Positions 24,901-32,280 are shown, counted from the first letter of the stretch. The stretch: 64,000 nucleotides of DNA from Curtobacterium guangdongense (GCF_049341845.1 NZ_JBMPIT010000004.1:248001-312000), one strand, 5' to 3'. The notes: a model not told the origin generated them from the letters alone. A program made the numbers and translations.

Positions 24901-25003
24901 CTTCCGGCTCGTCCACCAGGAACGCCTCGAGGGACGTGAAGCCGACACCGTTCTTCGCGGCGACGGCCGTCGTCGGGCCACCGCTCCGTTGCAGTTCTCG
25001 CAC
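21908..25003 (-). CDS. GH92 alpha-mannosidase, cytoplasmic form
   Basis: A 1031-residue glycoside hydrolase 92 protein. The N-terminal part is the beta-sandwich domain, and the (alpha/alpha)6 part starts near residue 430 (LTSLYSGLYRLFLYPN). Family marks are NGFWDTYRTAWPLLGLLTPD, GGWTPRWSAPGAEDCMTGTT and the catalytic loop GYPGDEDNGEMSAWYVFATIG, cited in pieces. A C-terminal beta domain of about 200 residues follows. GH92 enzymes cut alpha-mannosides with inversion and need calcium. No signal peptide is seen at the GTG start, so it may act on imported oligosaccharides or be exported another way. Confidence 0.93.
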   Translation of the reverse strand: MRELQRSGGPTTAVAAKNGVGFTSLEAFLVDEPEASVPGFAGRTIESGDELSWVWFPERTLPDGRSEPEEQDLEHFWDATAFTLDIVFDDGTRLSEQAADQYGDALTPEAQDAARKAWVDQWNRRAVDLTPFAGRVVDRLEARLGSGASVTAATPGPAPRGWLDDVRIEQPRRAAAARPLDHVRTTRGTQASSRFSRGNNAPLVGLPHGGVFGLPMTDAASNRWPYAYQEHNRTSGNRPAIQAFATSHIPSPWMGDRGVFQVMPSPLGSPDVDRVARALAFDHDDELDGPHRYRVALEHGVTAEMTPGEFALGFRFTGTRSIVLDHHGRVLESSVRIEDGTAIVEAHLDDRPGTPPHFVHLRVPGATADHTTSTDQQLRGWIAVEGDTDVLLGISTVSHEDARANLDAAGSFEAMRERAEREWTEKLATLDVEGATEDQLTSLYSGLYRLFLYPNRAGETALTGAPHYRSPYGDVLAEPIRDEPGPEVVDGAMTTTNGFWDTYRTAWPLLGLLTPDTAGELAQGFVQHFHDGGWTPRWSAPGAEDCMTGTTSDTVFGDLLSKGVDGFDLEQAYRSAVKNATVPPRDDRVGRKGSLPGAFRGHVDTDTSEGMSWTLDAAINDWSVSVMATALADRTTDAAERERYTAEAEWFARRSLQYRNVFDRRRGFFIGRTPDGRWREGEGYDPDQWGGDYTETNAWGTMFTAPHDGAGIVDLHGGPEGFDAAIDRFFATQETGATDRAGHYGFPIHEMTEARDVRIGMLGLSNQPAHHIPFFPMFTGRHDDAHRIVRSCLDRLFVGSDLGQGYPGDEDNGEMSAWYVFATIGLYPLAPASGSYVIVPPSVRRAVLRPPGGSSTVIETAGAGRFIASVTVDGSPWTSVSIPHTVVVGASTIVVELSETPTGWASDTRPVSASDVHGYRDTPTDVLPVGASALTDDTGRTVTVLAAGTTASFDVAIESASLYTVTAAAPGTYSWQVALGSSSVDVTDAVFEWAGQTRVFPITGGGASFAFTAGTDVELTQLELMAADGRL

Positions 25004-25072
25004 AGCCCCACCCTATTTGCTCCAGTGGATGGACGAAACCCGTTGCCGCGGGTGGGGGCGAGTCGCGTGCTC

Positions 25073-25112
25073 AGCGACAGTTCACGCGGCGCGGAGCCCG
25101 AGAACTGTCGCT
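25073..25112. repeat. Intergenic inverted repeat, 11-bp arms, 18-base loop
   Basis: AGCGACAGTTC (25073-25083) and GAACTGTCGCT (25102-25112) flank a GC-rich loop with CTCCGCGC on the minus strand. It lies after the TetR stop (minus strand) and before the GH92 start. Same build as the element at 33064-33117. Confidence 0.7.
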
Positions 25113-25159
25113 CAGCCCGAGACTCCGGGCATGGCCGGGCCGGGCCGGGCCAGGCCCGG

Positions 25160-25831
25160 TCAGGCGTCGGCGATCCGGGCGAGCCAGTCGCGCATGAGCG
25201 CCCGCTCCGCCGGCGACAGTGCGGCGAGCGCGTCGTCGTCGGCGGCGAGCTGCACGGCCGCGGCGTGCGACCCCGGATCGGCCTCCGGCGCCGCCACCAG
25301 GATCGCGGACGCGAGCGCATCCCACGCCGCAGCGACGAGCGCCGGGTCACGCTCGTCGTCCGGCGTGCCGATCAGGTCGAGGACGACGCCGACCCCGACG
25401 GCGTGCACGAGCGACACCGCGCGGGGCTCGCGGACCCGGAGTCGTCCGGCGAGCGCCACGCGGTGGATGCGCTCGCGGAGGACGGCGATCCCCTGGTCCT
25501 CCGTCGTCGAGTGCGAGCGCAGCGGGTCCGAGAACAACGCCGTCAGCCCGGGGTTCGCGAGCCCGAACGCGATGTGCGCGTCGAACGAGTCACGGAGGTG
25601 CTCGACGGGGTCGACGTCGTCCGGAACCGTCTTGCCGGCGACGTACGCGGCGAAGACCCGGTCGGCGACGGCCTCGAGCAGACCGTCCTTGTCGCCGAAC
25701 TGTCGGTAGATCGTCGGCGCCTGCACGCCCGCCGCGGCGGCGACGGCTCGGGTGGTGACCCCGGCCGGCCCGACGTCGGCGAGCAGGTCGGCGGCGGCGT
25801 CGACGATGCGGTCGCGGACGGAGTCGGTCAT
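25160..25831 (-). CDS. TetR-family transcriptional regulator
   Basis: A 223-residue TetR protein from ATG 25831. The DNA-binding helices are VTTRAVAAAAGVQAPTIYRQ (about 27-46) followed by FGDKDGLLEAVADRVF. The C-terminal ligand domain is unassigned. It is divergent from the oxidoreductase at 25917; the 85-bp region between them holds repeated operator-like sequence, so it is likely the repressor of both genes. Confidence 0.88.
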   Translation of the reverse strand: MTDSVRDRIVDAAADLLADVGPAGVTTRAVAAAAGVQAPTIYRQFGDKDGLLEAVADRVFAAYVAGKTVPDDVDPVEHLRDSFDAHIAFGLANPGLTALFSDPLRSHSTTEDQGIAVLRERIHRVALAGRLRVREPRAVSLVHAVGVGVVLDLIGTPDDERDPALVAAAWDALASAILVAAPEADPGSHAAAVQLAADDDALAALSPAERALMRDWLARIADA

Positions 25832-25834
25832 GGA

Positions 25835-25903
25835 CCAACGATAACGGATGCTTGTTAGCGCTGTGTTTACAGTGTTACGCTCACGGCGTTTCCAACGATA
25901 ACG
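25835..25903. promoter_or_regulatory. Operator-like repeats in the TetR/oxidoreductase divergent region
   Basis: CCAACGATAACG occurs at 25835-25846 and again at 25892-25903. The first copy runs into an imperfect inverted repeat, CGATAAC eight bases apart from GTTAGCG (about 25839-25860). This layout fits TetR operators at both promoters. Confidence 0.5.
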
Positions 25904-25916
25904 AAGGGTTGTCCCC

Positions 25917-26774
25917 ATGATCATCGTCACCGGCGCCACCGGAGCACTCGGCTCCGCCACCGTCCACGCACTGCTCGATCGCATGCCCGCGGACCAGATC
26001 GGCGTCAGCGTCCGAGACACCGCGAAGGCCGCCGACCTGGCGGCGAAGGGCGTGCGCGTCCGTGCGGGTGAATTCGCGGATCCCGCATCGCTCGACCATG
26101 CGTTCGAGGGCGCTGACCGCGTGCTCGTCGTCTCCGGCTCGACGCTCGGGCCCGACGGCGTCGCCCTGCACGCGGCAGCCGCCCGGGCTGCGGTGGATGC
26201 CGGCGCCGAACGCGTCTTCTACACGGCGCACCAGAACACGAAGGCGGACTCCCCCGTCGCGTTCTCGGTGGACCACGCCCACACCGAGAGCGCACTCGCC
26301 GACATCGGCACGCCGTGGACCTCGCTCCGCAACGGCTTCTACGCGCACACCGTCGGCTGGCTCATCTCCGGCGCCACCGAGACGGGCGAGTTGCTCCTGC
26401 CCGCGGACGGCCCGATCTCGTGGACCGCTCGGGAGGACCTGGCCGTCGCGGACGCGGTCCTGCTTGCCGACGGCCCGACGTTCGACGGGCCGACGCCAGC
26501 GCTCACGGCGGCCGAGGCCGTGACCTTCGAGGACGTCGCCCGGATCCTCTCCGAGGTCACCGGCACGACCGTCCGTCGCACCGTGATCGACGACGAGGAG
26601 TGGGTCGCCCGGCAGACCGCCGCCGGCATGCCCGACGCGGCGGCGCAGATGATGCTCGGCATGTTCCGCGGCGCTCGTGCGGGCGAGTTCGACGAGGTCG
26701 ACCCCCTGCTCGCCGAGCTGCTCGGCCGCGAGCCGGTGTCGGTCAGGACGATCGTCGAGCGCTCCCTGGCCTGA
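25917..26774 (+). CDS. NAD(P)H-binding oxidoreductase, QorB/NmrA-like
   Basis: A 285-residue atypical SDR. The N terminus MIIVTGATGALGSATVHALL holds the TGATGxxG cofactor motif, and the LRNGFYAHTVGWLI segment is typical of the YtfG/QorB quinone reductase group. It probably reduces quinones or senses redox state. The neighbouring divergent TetR suggests induction by an electrophile or quinone. An AAGGG Shine-Dalgarno sequence lies nine bases upstream. Confidence 0.88.
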   Translation: MIIVTGATGALGSATVHALLDRMPADQIGVSVRDTAKAADLAAKGVRVRAGEFADPASLDHAFEGADRVLVVSGSTLGPDGVALHAAAARAAVDAGAERVFYTAHQNTKADSPVAFSVDHAHTESALADIGTPWTSLRNGFYAHTVGWLISGATETGELLLPADGPISWTAREDLAVADAVLLADGPTFDGPTPALTAAEAVTFEDVARILSEVTGTTVRRTVIDDEEWVARQTAAGMPDAAAQMMLGMFRGARAGEFDEVDPLLAELLGREPVSVRTIVERSLA

Positions 26775-26784
26775 CCCCGGCCCG

Positions 26785-28293
26785 TCAGCCCTTGTTGTGG
26801 CCGGGGGCGTTCTCGGAGTTGCCGGGGCCGCTGTTGCTGTTGCTGAGCGGGGTCTGCACCGGGAGCGTCGGCTGCACCGACGGCTCCGGCCCGTTCGAGG
26901 GCTCGGTGGGCTGCGACGGTTCGACCGGCTGCGAGGGCTCCGGTTCGACGGGCTCGGACGGCTGGGGCTGCACGGGTTCCTGCGACGGCTGTTCCTCGGG
27001 CTGCGAGGGCTCGTCGCTCGGCTGCTGCTCGGTCGGCGCCGTCGAGCTCGACTCCGTCGGCGCGGGTGTCTCGCCGCCCCCGCCGAGCGCGAGCACCGCG
27101 GCCACGATGCCGGCGAGCACGAGCACCCCGACGATCACGAGCGTGATCACCAGGCCGCGCCGGCGCTGCTTCGCCGGGGGCTCCGACGACGCGGGAGGGG
27201 CCGACACGGGTGCGCCGCCGCCGACGGTCGGACCGCCCGATCCGCGTTGTGCGCCGAGCACAGTGGTTGCCACGTCGTCCGAACCGGACGGACTGGAGGC
27301 CGTGCTCGCCGGCAGCACGCGCGTCGCGTCGTCCGCGGGCCGGCTCGCGGGCATCGCCTGCGTCGCGACGTCGGCCTGCGCCGCTCGCGCGGTCTCGGCC
27401 CCGGCGGCAGCCCCGGCCACTCCGGCGGCCGCAGCCGCCGCTGTCAGCGTGCCAGGGCCTCCAGGCAGGAGCTGGGTGGCGGGCGCACCGTCGTCGTACG
27501 AGAGTGCACGGAGGCGTTCGGCCGCCTCGGTGGCGGACGGCCGCTCGGCCGGATCGGTCGCCGTCATGACGTGCAGGAGCACGCGCCAGGCCGTGGGCAG
27601 CGCCGAGTCGATCTCCGGCGAGCGTGTGAGCCGCGCGGTGGCGGACTCGACGGCGCTGCCGGGGAACGGCATCCGTCCGGACAGGCACTCCAGGAGCACG
27701 AGGCCGAGCGAGTACACGTCGGACTTGCCGCTGATCCCCTGCGCGGTGACCTGCTCCGGTGCCAGGTAGGCGGCGGTCCCCATGACGGTGCCGGTCCCGG
27801 TGACCCGGGCGGCGTCGCGGAGCAGCGCGATGCCGAAGTCGGCGAGCTTGACGTGCGAGCCGTCGGCTTCGAGGAGCACGTTCGCGGGCTTCACGTCGCG
27901 GTGGACGATGCCCTGCGCGTGCACGGCGGCGAGGCCGTCAGCGACCTGGGCGCCGACACGGGCGGTCGTCGCACGATCGAGGGGCCCCTCGCGGAGCCTG
28001 GTGGCGAGGTCGCTGCCGGGGACGAGCTCCATCACGAGGTACGAGTCGCCGTCGGCGTCGTCGAGTGCCGCGTCGTACAGGGTGACGAGCGCCGAGCTCC
28101 GGAGGCCCGCGAGGACCTGGATCTCCGCCTCGGCACGCGCCCGCTCCCCGTGGTCGACGGGTCCCATCCGGAACACCTTGACCGCGACCTCGCGACCGAG
28201 CTGCTCGTCGACCGCGCGGTACACGGACGCCATCCCACCGTGACCGAGCGTGCCCGTGACCCGGTACCTGCCGCCGAAGACCCGTTCTTCCAT
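26785..28293 (-). CDS. PknB-type membrane Ser/Thr protein kinase
   Basis: A 502-residue receptor-like kinase. Glycine loop LGHGGMASVY (16-25), Lys39 in EVAVKVF, HRDVKPANVL (131-140), DFG at 152-154 and activation loop ending MGTAAYLAPEQ are all present. A single membrane helix lies near 358-380 after a KQRRRG stop. The extracellular tail is not PASTA but a run of about 75 Pro/Ser/Glu/Gln residues. It starts at ATG 28293, seven bases after TAGGTT. The tail may anchor in or sense the cell wall; that is inference. Confidence 0.92.
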   Translation of the reverse strand: MEERVFGGRYRVTGTLGHGGMASVYRAVDEQLGREVAVKVFRMGPVDHGERARAEAEIQVLAGLRSSALVTLYDAALDDADGDSYLVMELVPGSDLATRLREGPLDRATTARVGAQVADGLAAVHAQGIVHRDVKPANVLLEADGSHVKLADFGIALLRDAARVTGTGTVMGTAAYLAPEQVTAQGISGKSDVYSLGLVLLECLSGRMPFPGSAVESATARLTRSPEIDSALPTAWRVLLHVMTATDPAERPSATEAAERLRALSYDDGAPATQLLPGGPGTLTAAAAAAGVAGAAAGAETARAAQADVATQAMPASRPADDATRVLPASTASSPSGSDDVATTVLGAQRGSGGPTVGGGAPVSAPPASSEPPAKQRRRGLVITLVIVGVLVLAGIVAAVLALGGGGETPAPTESSSTAPTEQQPSDEPSQPEEQPSQEPVQPQPSEPVEPEPSQPVEPSQPTEPSNGPEPSVQPTLPVQTPLSNSNSGPGNSENAPGHNKG

Positions 28294-28324
28294 GCCGGGC
28301 AACCTATCGGCTCCACCTGACGGA

Positions 28325-28356
28325 CGGGGTGGCTCCGGCTGCCCGGAGCCACCCCG
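28325..28356 (-). terminator. Perfect 14-bp hairpin between small ORF and kinase gene
   Basis: Arms 28325-28338 and 28343-28356 pair perfectly with loop CTGC. It begins six bases after the stop of the 38-aa gene (reading the minus strand) and ends about 30 bases before the kinase start. No T tract. Confidence 0.55.
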
Positions 28357-28361
28357 CTGAC

Positions 28362-28478
28362 CTACAGCAACCGCAGGATCGCACCCGCGAGGGTCGCGAG
28401 TGCCGTCAACAGCCCGAGGATCTCGAGCACGAGGACGAACCGCCCACGATCGCCGTCACGATGCCGATGTCTCGCCAT
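28362..28478 (-). CDS. Small single-helix membrane peptide (38 aa)
   Basis: MARHRHRDGDRGRF followed by VLVLEILGLLTALATLAGAI and LRLL: a basic head and one hydrophobic helix. The ATG has GGAGG six bases upstream, one of the best Shine-Dalgarno matches in the window, and a perfect hairpin follows the stop. I do not recognise the family. It lies directly upstream of the Ser/Thr kinase gene but behind a terminator, so it is probably a separate transcript. Confidence 0.6.
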   Translation of the reverse strand: MARHRHRDGDRGRFVLVLEILGLLTALATLAGAILRLL

Positions 28479-28543
28479 CGCCGGCCTCCAATCCCAGGGC
28501 AGGAGACCGCGGTCCGAGCTCCCCTACCGGATGGCCGGAGGGT

Positions 28544-28645
28544 CGCGTAGACTCGAACACCGAGGCGGTTCGAGTTACTACGCAACTCAGACCACTGACC
28601 TCTTCACGAGGTGAGATCAGCCCCCGGTGTCCGCCGGGGGCTTTT
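28544..28645 (+). ncRNA. Candidate structured small RNA with intrinsic terminator
   Basis: The stretch holds three hairpins in a row: GCGTAGACTCGAAC pairing with GTTCGAGT and CTACGC (bulged TA), then CTGACCTC/GAGG..TCAG, then AGCCCCCGG (28619-28627) with CCGGGGGCT (28634-28642) followed by TTT. The last is a textbook intrinsic terminator for the plus strand only. No plus-strand gene lies within 1.7 kb upstream, so it should end a non-coding RNA. TAGACT at 28548-28553 is a possible -10 element, though it is also in the first hairpin. The exact 5' end is uncertain. Confidence 0.5.
28619..28645 (+). terminator. Intrinsic terminator, plus strand
   Basis: Nine-bp GC-rich stem with six-base loop followed by TTTTC. 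The only T-tailed terminator I noted in the window; see the candidate small RNA. Confidence 0.7.
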
Positions 28646-28722
28646 CTCGTGCTTCTTCGAGTTCGGCCGGGCTTCGCCTGGATTCCCGGCCGACCCTTGA
28701 TCCTCGCGCGATCCGCGAGCGC

Positions 28723-29529
28723 TCACGAAGCCCTGTGGATATCGCCGGAGCCGCGGTGGACGGCCGTGAGGTACAGCCGGTGGGCGGTGATCACGAGCGC
28801 GAGCCACGCCAGCCCGAGGGCCCACGCAGCGAGGACATCGGTCAGCCAGTGGTGCCCCAGGTACACGCGCGAGATCCCGATCGACACGACGAACACCGCG
28901 CCGAGCACCACCGTCCACACCCGGGTCACCCGCCGGGACTCGCGGAGCAGCAGCAGGTACACGATCGTGCCGACGACGACCGTCGCGTTCAGGGTGTGTC
29001 CGGACGGGAACGACGGCGAGTGCTCGTACGGCGGGACGGCGTCGGCGAGCGGGGGACGCGCACGACCGATGAGGTCCTTGCCGGCGACCGTCATGAGCAG
29101 CGACCCGGCGCTCGCGGCGACGAGCAGCACGACCGGGGTCCACGCCCGGCGCTGGACCGTGAAGCCGACGAGGAACCCGAGCGCGACGATCGGCATCCCG
29201 ATGGTGCCCGCGGCGTTGGTCCACCACGTCACGGCCGTGTCGAGATCCGTGGAGCGCACCGACATCATCCAGTCGAGCACCGGGCGGTCGAGCACGGCGA
29301 CGTCGTCCGATTCCCGGACGGCGTCGTAGACCTCGGAGGCGATCCACGTGCACACCGCCGCGATGCCGATCCCGATGACCAGGGTGACGATGAGCAGGGG
29401 CAGCGCACCAAAGCGGTCGCCCAGTCGCGTCCACACGGTGGCGGATGCCCGTCCGGCGCGTGTCCGCCATGTGGTCAGGTCGACGTCGCCGACCGACCGT
29501 TCCTCGGTACGTGCAGCTTCGTCGTCCAT
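28723..29529 (-). CDS. PAP2-family membrane phosphatase
   Basis: A 268-residue protein with about six membrane helices. The three PAP2 motifs are clear: KDLIGRARP, SFPSGHTLN and SRVYLGHHWLTD. It dephosphorylates lipid phosphates such as undecaprenyl pyrophosphate or phosphatidic acid, probably at the outer face of the membrane. A charged N-terminal 40 residues precede the first helix. Confidence 0.92.
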   Translation of the reverse strand: MDDEAARTEERSVGDVDLTTWRTRAGRASATVWTRLGDRFGALPLLIVTLVIGIGIAAVCTWIASEVYDAVRESDDVAVLDRPVLDWMMSVRSTDLDTAVTWWTNAAGTIGMPIVALGFLVGFTVQRRAWTPVVLLVAASAGSLLMTVAGKDLIGRARPPLADAVPPYEHSPSFPSGHTLNATVVVGTIVYLLLLRESRRVTRVWTVVLGAVFVVSIGISRVYLGHHWLTDVLAAWALGLAWLALVITAHRLYLTAVHRGSGDIHRAS

Positions 29530-29568
29530 CGGTCCACCCTGCCCGTGTTCACCGGGAAGTCGTGGAGG

Positions 29569-30213
29569 TCACCTGACGAACGCTGGCCGTGTCGTGACGC
29601 GGACGACATCGGTGGCTCGGAACATCCTGACGCCCTGCCGCTCGATCTCGACCAGGATGTCCAGCTCGGTGAGTCTCGCCACGGCGTTGCTCGCGGCCTG
29701 GTACGTCCTGCCGGTCGCCTTGGCGAGCACGGGCACCGTGACGAACGGCGACTCGATGAGCAGCTCGGCGATGTCGAGGACGATGCCCCGCGCACCGCTG
29801 GAACGGATCCGATCGCGGTATGCATCCCGCACCGCGAGCAGCGCAGACATCCGCGCACTCGTGTCGATTGCCGACTGCTCGATGCCCTCAGCGAAGAACT
29901 GCACCCAGGCGTCCCACGCTCCGGTCGCGCTGACCTCGGCGAGTCCCTCCTGGTACCGCTCGCGTCGCGCTTCGAACCACGGCGACACGCTCAGGAGCGG
30001 CTCCGCCAGGGTCGACGAACGCATGAACTGCAGGACGATGAGCAGTCGTCCGAGCCGGCCGTTCCCGTCGTTGAAGGGATGGAGGGTCTCGAACTGGTAG
30101 TGCGCCATCGCTGCTGCAAGCACCGGATCGACCTCCAGCTCGATCGCGTCGCCGATCCAGGGCATCAAGTCATCGTTCAAGTTTGAGCGTCGCAACTGGA
30201 ATCCGGTCCGCAT
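29569..30213 (-). CDS. Short Fic-domain protein with winged helix (N-terminally truncated)
   Basis: A 214-residue protein. The Fic AMP-transfer motif HPFNDGNGRLGR (45-56) is complete. After the core comes a region ending in a winged helix, about 145-214 (ESPFVTVPVLAKATGRTYQA, then ELDILVEIERQGVRMFRA). Full Fic-wHTH proteins are about 370 residues with an N-terminal inhibitory helix (SSxIEG-like). Here that whole part is absent and replaced by MRTGFQLRRSNLNDDL. So it is either a deletion remnant or an unusually short form. The start region is AT-rich and preceded by a 35-bp palindrome. Confidence 0.75.
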   Translation of the reverse strand: MRTGFQLRRSNLNDDLMPWIGDAIELEVDPVLAAAMAHYQFETLHPFNDGNGRLGRLLIVLQFMRSSTLAEPLLSVSPWFEARRERYQEGLAEVSATGAWDAWVQFFAEGIEQSAIDTSARMSALLAVRDAYRDRIRSSGARGIVLDIAELLIESPFVTVPVLAKATGRTYQAASNAVARLTELDILVEIERQGVRMFRATDVVRVTTRPAFVR

Positions 30214-30267
30214 CGGTTCCAGAAATTTCGAACAAACTTGAACTTACAGGCGTGTAATTCAAGTTTG
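30176..30267. promoter_or_regulatory. 35-bp palindrome plus third half-site at the Fic gene start
   Basis: The palindrome spans 30233-30267: CAAACTTGAACTTACA, loop GGCG, and TGTAATTCAAGTTTG, matching except for one inserted base. A third copy of TTCAAGTTTG lies at 30176-30185 inside the first codons of the Fic gene. Likely an operator, with the Fic winged helix as a possible binder. Confidence 0.55.
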
Positions 30268-30275
30268 CATCGCCG

Positions 30276-31961
30276 TCAGTCCTTCGCGCTGCCGTAGTCG
30301 TCGACGACCGCGACGGACAACGGGAACGTGATCGGGAACGACCCGAACAGGATCCGCCCGGCGTCCGCCGCTGCTGCCTCGACCTGCCCGGCGACCCACG
30401 CCGCGTCGGCTTCCGGCACGTGCAGCACGATCTCGTCGTGCACGAAGAAGACGAGGTGCGCGCCGTCCCGGACCGGCCCGGGGTACCGCGCGGCGAGCCG
30501 GGTCCGCAGCGACGCCATCCACGACAGGGCCCACTCTGCCGCCGTGCCCTGCACCACGAAGTTCCGGGTGAACCGTCCCCAGCTCCGGGCACGCGATTCC
30601 ACGGCGCGCTGCATCGCCGGGGTGCCGTCGACCGACCACGCACGGTTCCGTGCTTCGAACCACGAGGTCTCCGGGATCGGCGACGTCCGCCCGAGCCGGG
30701 TCGTGACGGGTTCGCCGCGTTCCCCCGCGCGGGCCGCCCGCTCGACGAGGTCCAGCGCCCGCGGGAACGCCCGAGCGAGCCGGGGGACGAGCCGACCGCC
30801 CTCGCCCTGGGTGGCGCCGTACATCGCGCCGAGCATCGCGCCCTTCGCCTGCTGCCGGGTCTCGACCGCCCCGGACGCGACGACGCCGTCGTAGAGGTCA
30901 CGGCCGTTCCCCGCCGCGGCCATCGCCCGGTCGCCGGCCATCGCCGCGAGCACCCGCGGTTCGAGCTGTGCGGCATCGGCGACGACGAGCTTCCACCCCT
31001 CGTCGGCGACGACGGCCGGTCGGACGAGTTTCGGGAGCTGCATCGCCCCGCCGCCGTTGGCCGCCCAGCGCCCGGTGACGACGCCACCGACCGCGTACTC
31101 CGGGTGGAACCGGCCGTCCTGCACCCACTCGTCGAGCCAGGACCAGCCGTTGGCGGTGAGCAGCCGGTACAGGCGCTTGTACTGGAGGAGCGGTTCGATC
31201 GCCGGGTGTTCCAGGCGCTGGAGCTCCCACTTCCGGGTGCTGTCCACCACCAGCCCCGCGCGACGGAGGGACCGCAGCACGTCCGCCGGTGAGTCGGGGT
31301 TCAGGGCGGGGTCGTCGAGCCGCTGCCGGAGGACCACGGCGATCTCCTCCAGCCGTCGTGGTCGGACGCCGTAGGGCACCCGCGGGCCGAGGGCGTCCTC
31401 GAGCAGGCGTTCGTGCATGTCGGCACGCCACGGCAGCCCGGCGAACCGCATCTCCGCGGCGACGAGCGCACCGGCGGACTCCGCGGCGAGCAGCAGTCGC
31501 AATGCTCCCGGGTCGGACGCACCGGCGACCGCCGCGAGTTGCGCACGGAGTTCCGCGAGCGGGTCGGCGGCGTCCGCGGGGCGGGTCCCGTCGAGGAGCG
31601 CGTCGTCGAAGAGCTGCGCCTGCGTCGCGCGGACGACGCGTTCCTGCTGCGCGGGCGCATCCCAACCGCTGACCGGCGCAGCAGCGAGCGCAGAACCGCG
31701 CGTGGCCAGCGCCGCGCGCAGGATGCGATGGCACAGGCGCAGGTCGACGCAGCGCGCGACCCGACCGCCCGCTCGGAGCACGAGCGGGTACCAGCGCGCG
31801 GTGTCGTCCCACACCCAGCGGACGCCGGGTGCTTCCCGCGCGGCGACGAACGCCGGGAGTTCCGAGTCGGGAACCGCGACCGGCTCGCCGTCCGGGTCAC
31901 CGGAGTCGGTCAGCCGCGTCGCGAGGACGCCGCCGTCGACACGGCTGAGGACGAGGTGCAC
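30276..31961 (-). CDS. Family A DNA polymerase, actinobacterial stand-alone type
   Basis: A 561-residue protein often called bifunctional 3'-5' exonuclease/DNA polymerase. Polymerase motif A is VVADAAQLEPRVLA, motif B RQQAKGAMLGAMYGAT and motif C FFVHDEIVLHVP. The N-terminal 190 residues correspond to the exonuclease-like domain but I see no clear Asp-x-Glu set. In motif B a Leu replaces the Phe/Tyr that follows Lys by four in the O helix, which could affect nucleotide choice. Distinct from housekeeping PolA; probably repair-related. GTG start. Confidence 0.88.
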   Translation of the reverse strand: MHLVLSRVDGGVLATRLTDSGDPDGEPVAVPDSELPAFVAAREAPGVRWVWDDTARWYPLVLRAGGRVARCVDLRLCHRILRAALATRGSALAAAPVSGWDAPAQQERVVRATQAQLFDDALLDGTRPADAADPLAELRAQLAAVAGASDPGALRLLLAAESAGALVAAEMRFAGLPWRADMHERLLEDALGPRVPYGVRPRRLEEIAVVLRQRLDDPALNPDSPADVLRSLRRAGLVVDSTRKWELQRLEHPAIEPLLQYKRLYRLLTANGWSWLDEWVQDGRFHPEYAVGGVVTGRWAANGGGAMQLPKLVRPAVVADEGWKLVVADAAQLEPRVLAAMAGDRAMAAAGNGRDLYDGVVASGAVETRQQAKGAMLGAMYGATQGEGGRLVPRLARAFPRALDLVERAARAGERGEPVTTRLGRTSPIPETSWFEARNRAWSVDGTPAMQRAVESRARSWGRFTRNFVVQGTAAEWALSWMASLRTRLAARYPGPVRDGAHLVFFVHDEIVLHVPEADAAWVAGQVEAAAADAGRILFGSFPITFPLSVAVVDDYGSAKD

Positions 31962-32030
31962 GGAACGATCATGCCGTGCGCCACCGTCCCCGCCGGACAG
32001 GTGGCGACGGCGTCGGACCAGTCCGACCTC

Positions 32031-32246
32031 TCATCGCTCCTGGGTGCGCTCCGTTCCACCGGGTCGCACGGCAGCGGAGTCCGCGACGTCGATGCGCACG
32101 GTGCCGTCGGGTTCCTCGGAGACCTCGACGCGCGGGGCTTCGTCGTGGGCATCCGAACCGGACATCCGGCGCAGCGTGTCGTGTCGACGTTCCTCGAAGG
32201 ACATGTCGACACCGTCGTCGAGGTGGTCGCGATCTGGCTCGGTCAT
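32031..32246 (-). CDS. Small conserved-looking hydrophilic protein
   Basis: A 71-residue acidic protein, MTEPDRDHLDDGVDMSFEER and later EAPRVEVSEEPDGTVRIDVA. No known domain recognised. The ATG is seven bases after TACGGT with no Shine-Dalgarno sequence, the same leaderless layout as its neighbours, which supports it being real. It follows the acyltransferase-like gene and precedes the polymerase gene. Confidence 0.6.
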   Translation of the reverse strand: MTEPDRDHLDDGVDMSFEERRHDTLRRMSGSDAHDEAPRVEVSEEPDGTVRIDVADSAAVRPGGTERTQER

Positions 32247-32280
32247 GCCGACGACCGTACGCCCGGCCGCCTGGCCCGGC

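Noticed and set aside
21008..25858. A 1616-codon open frame on the plus strand
   Set aside because: It is the antisense shadow of the GH92 mannosidase and TetR genes. The translation is Arg/Gly/Asp-rich without any fold-like pattern; high GC keeps the frame open.
28548..28590. GGTTCGAGTTA-like sequence as a tRNA T arm
   Set aside because: No acceptor stem, anticodon arm or D arm can be placed around it; the hairpin pairing is different.
30176..30267. The palindrome as an IS or transposon end
   Set aside because: No transposase remnant and no target-site duplication around it.
29569..30275. Fic protein as a Fic/antitoxin pair
   Set aside because: No small antitoxin frame (FicA-like, with the inhibitory motif) is visible on either side.
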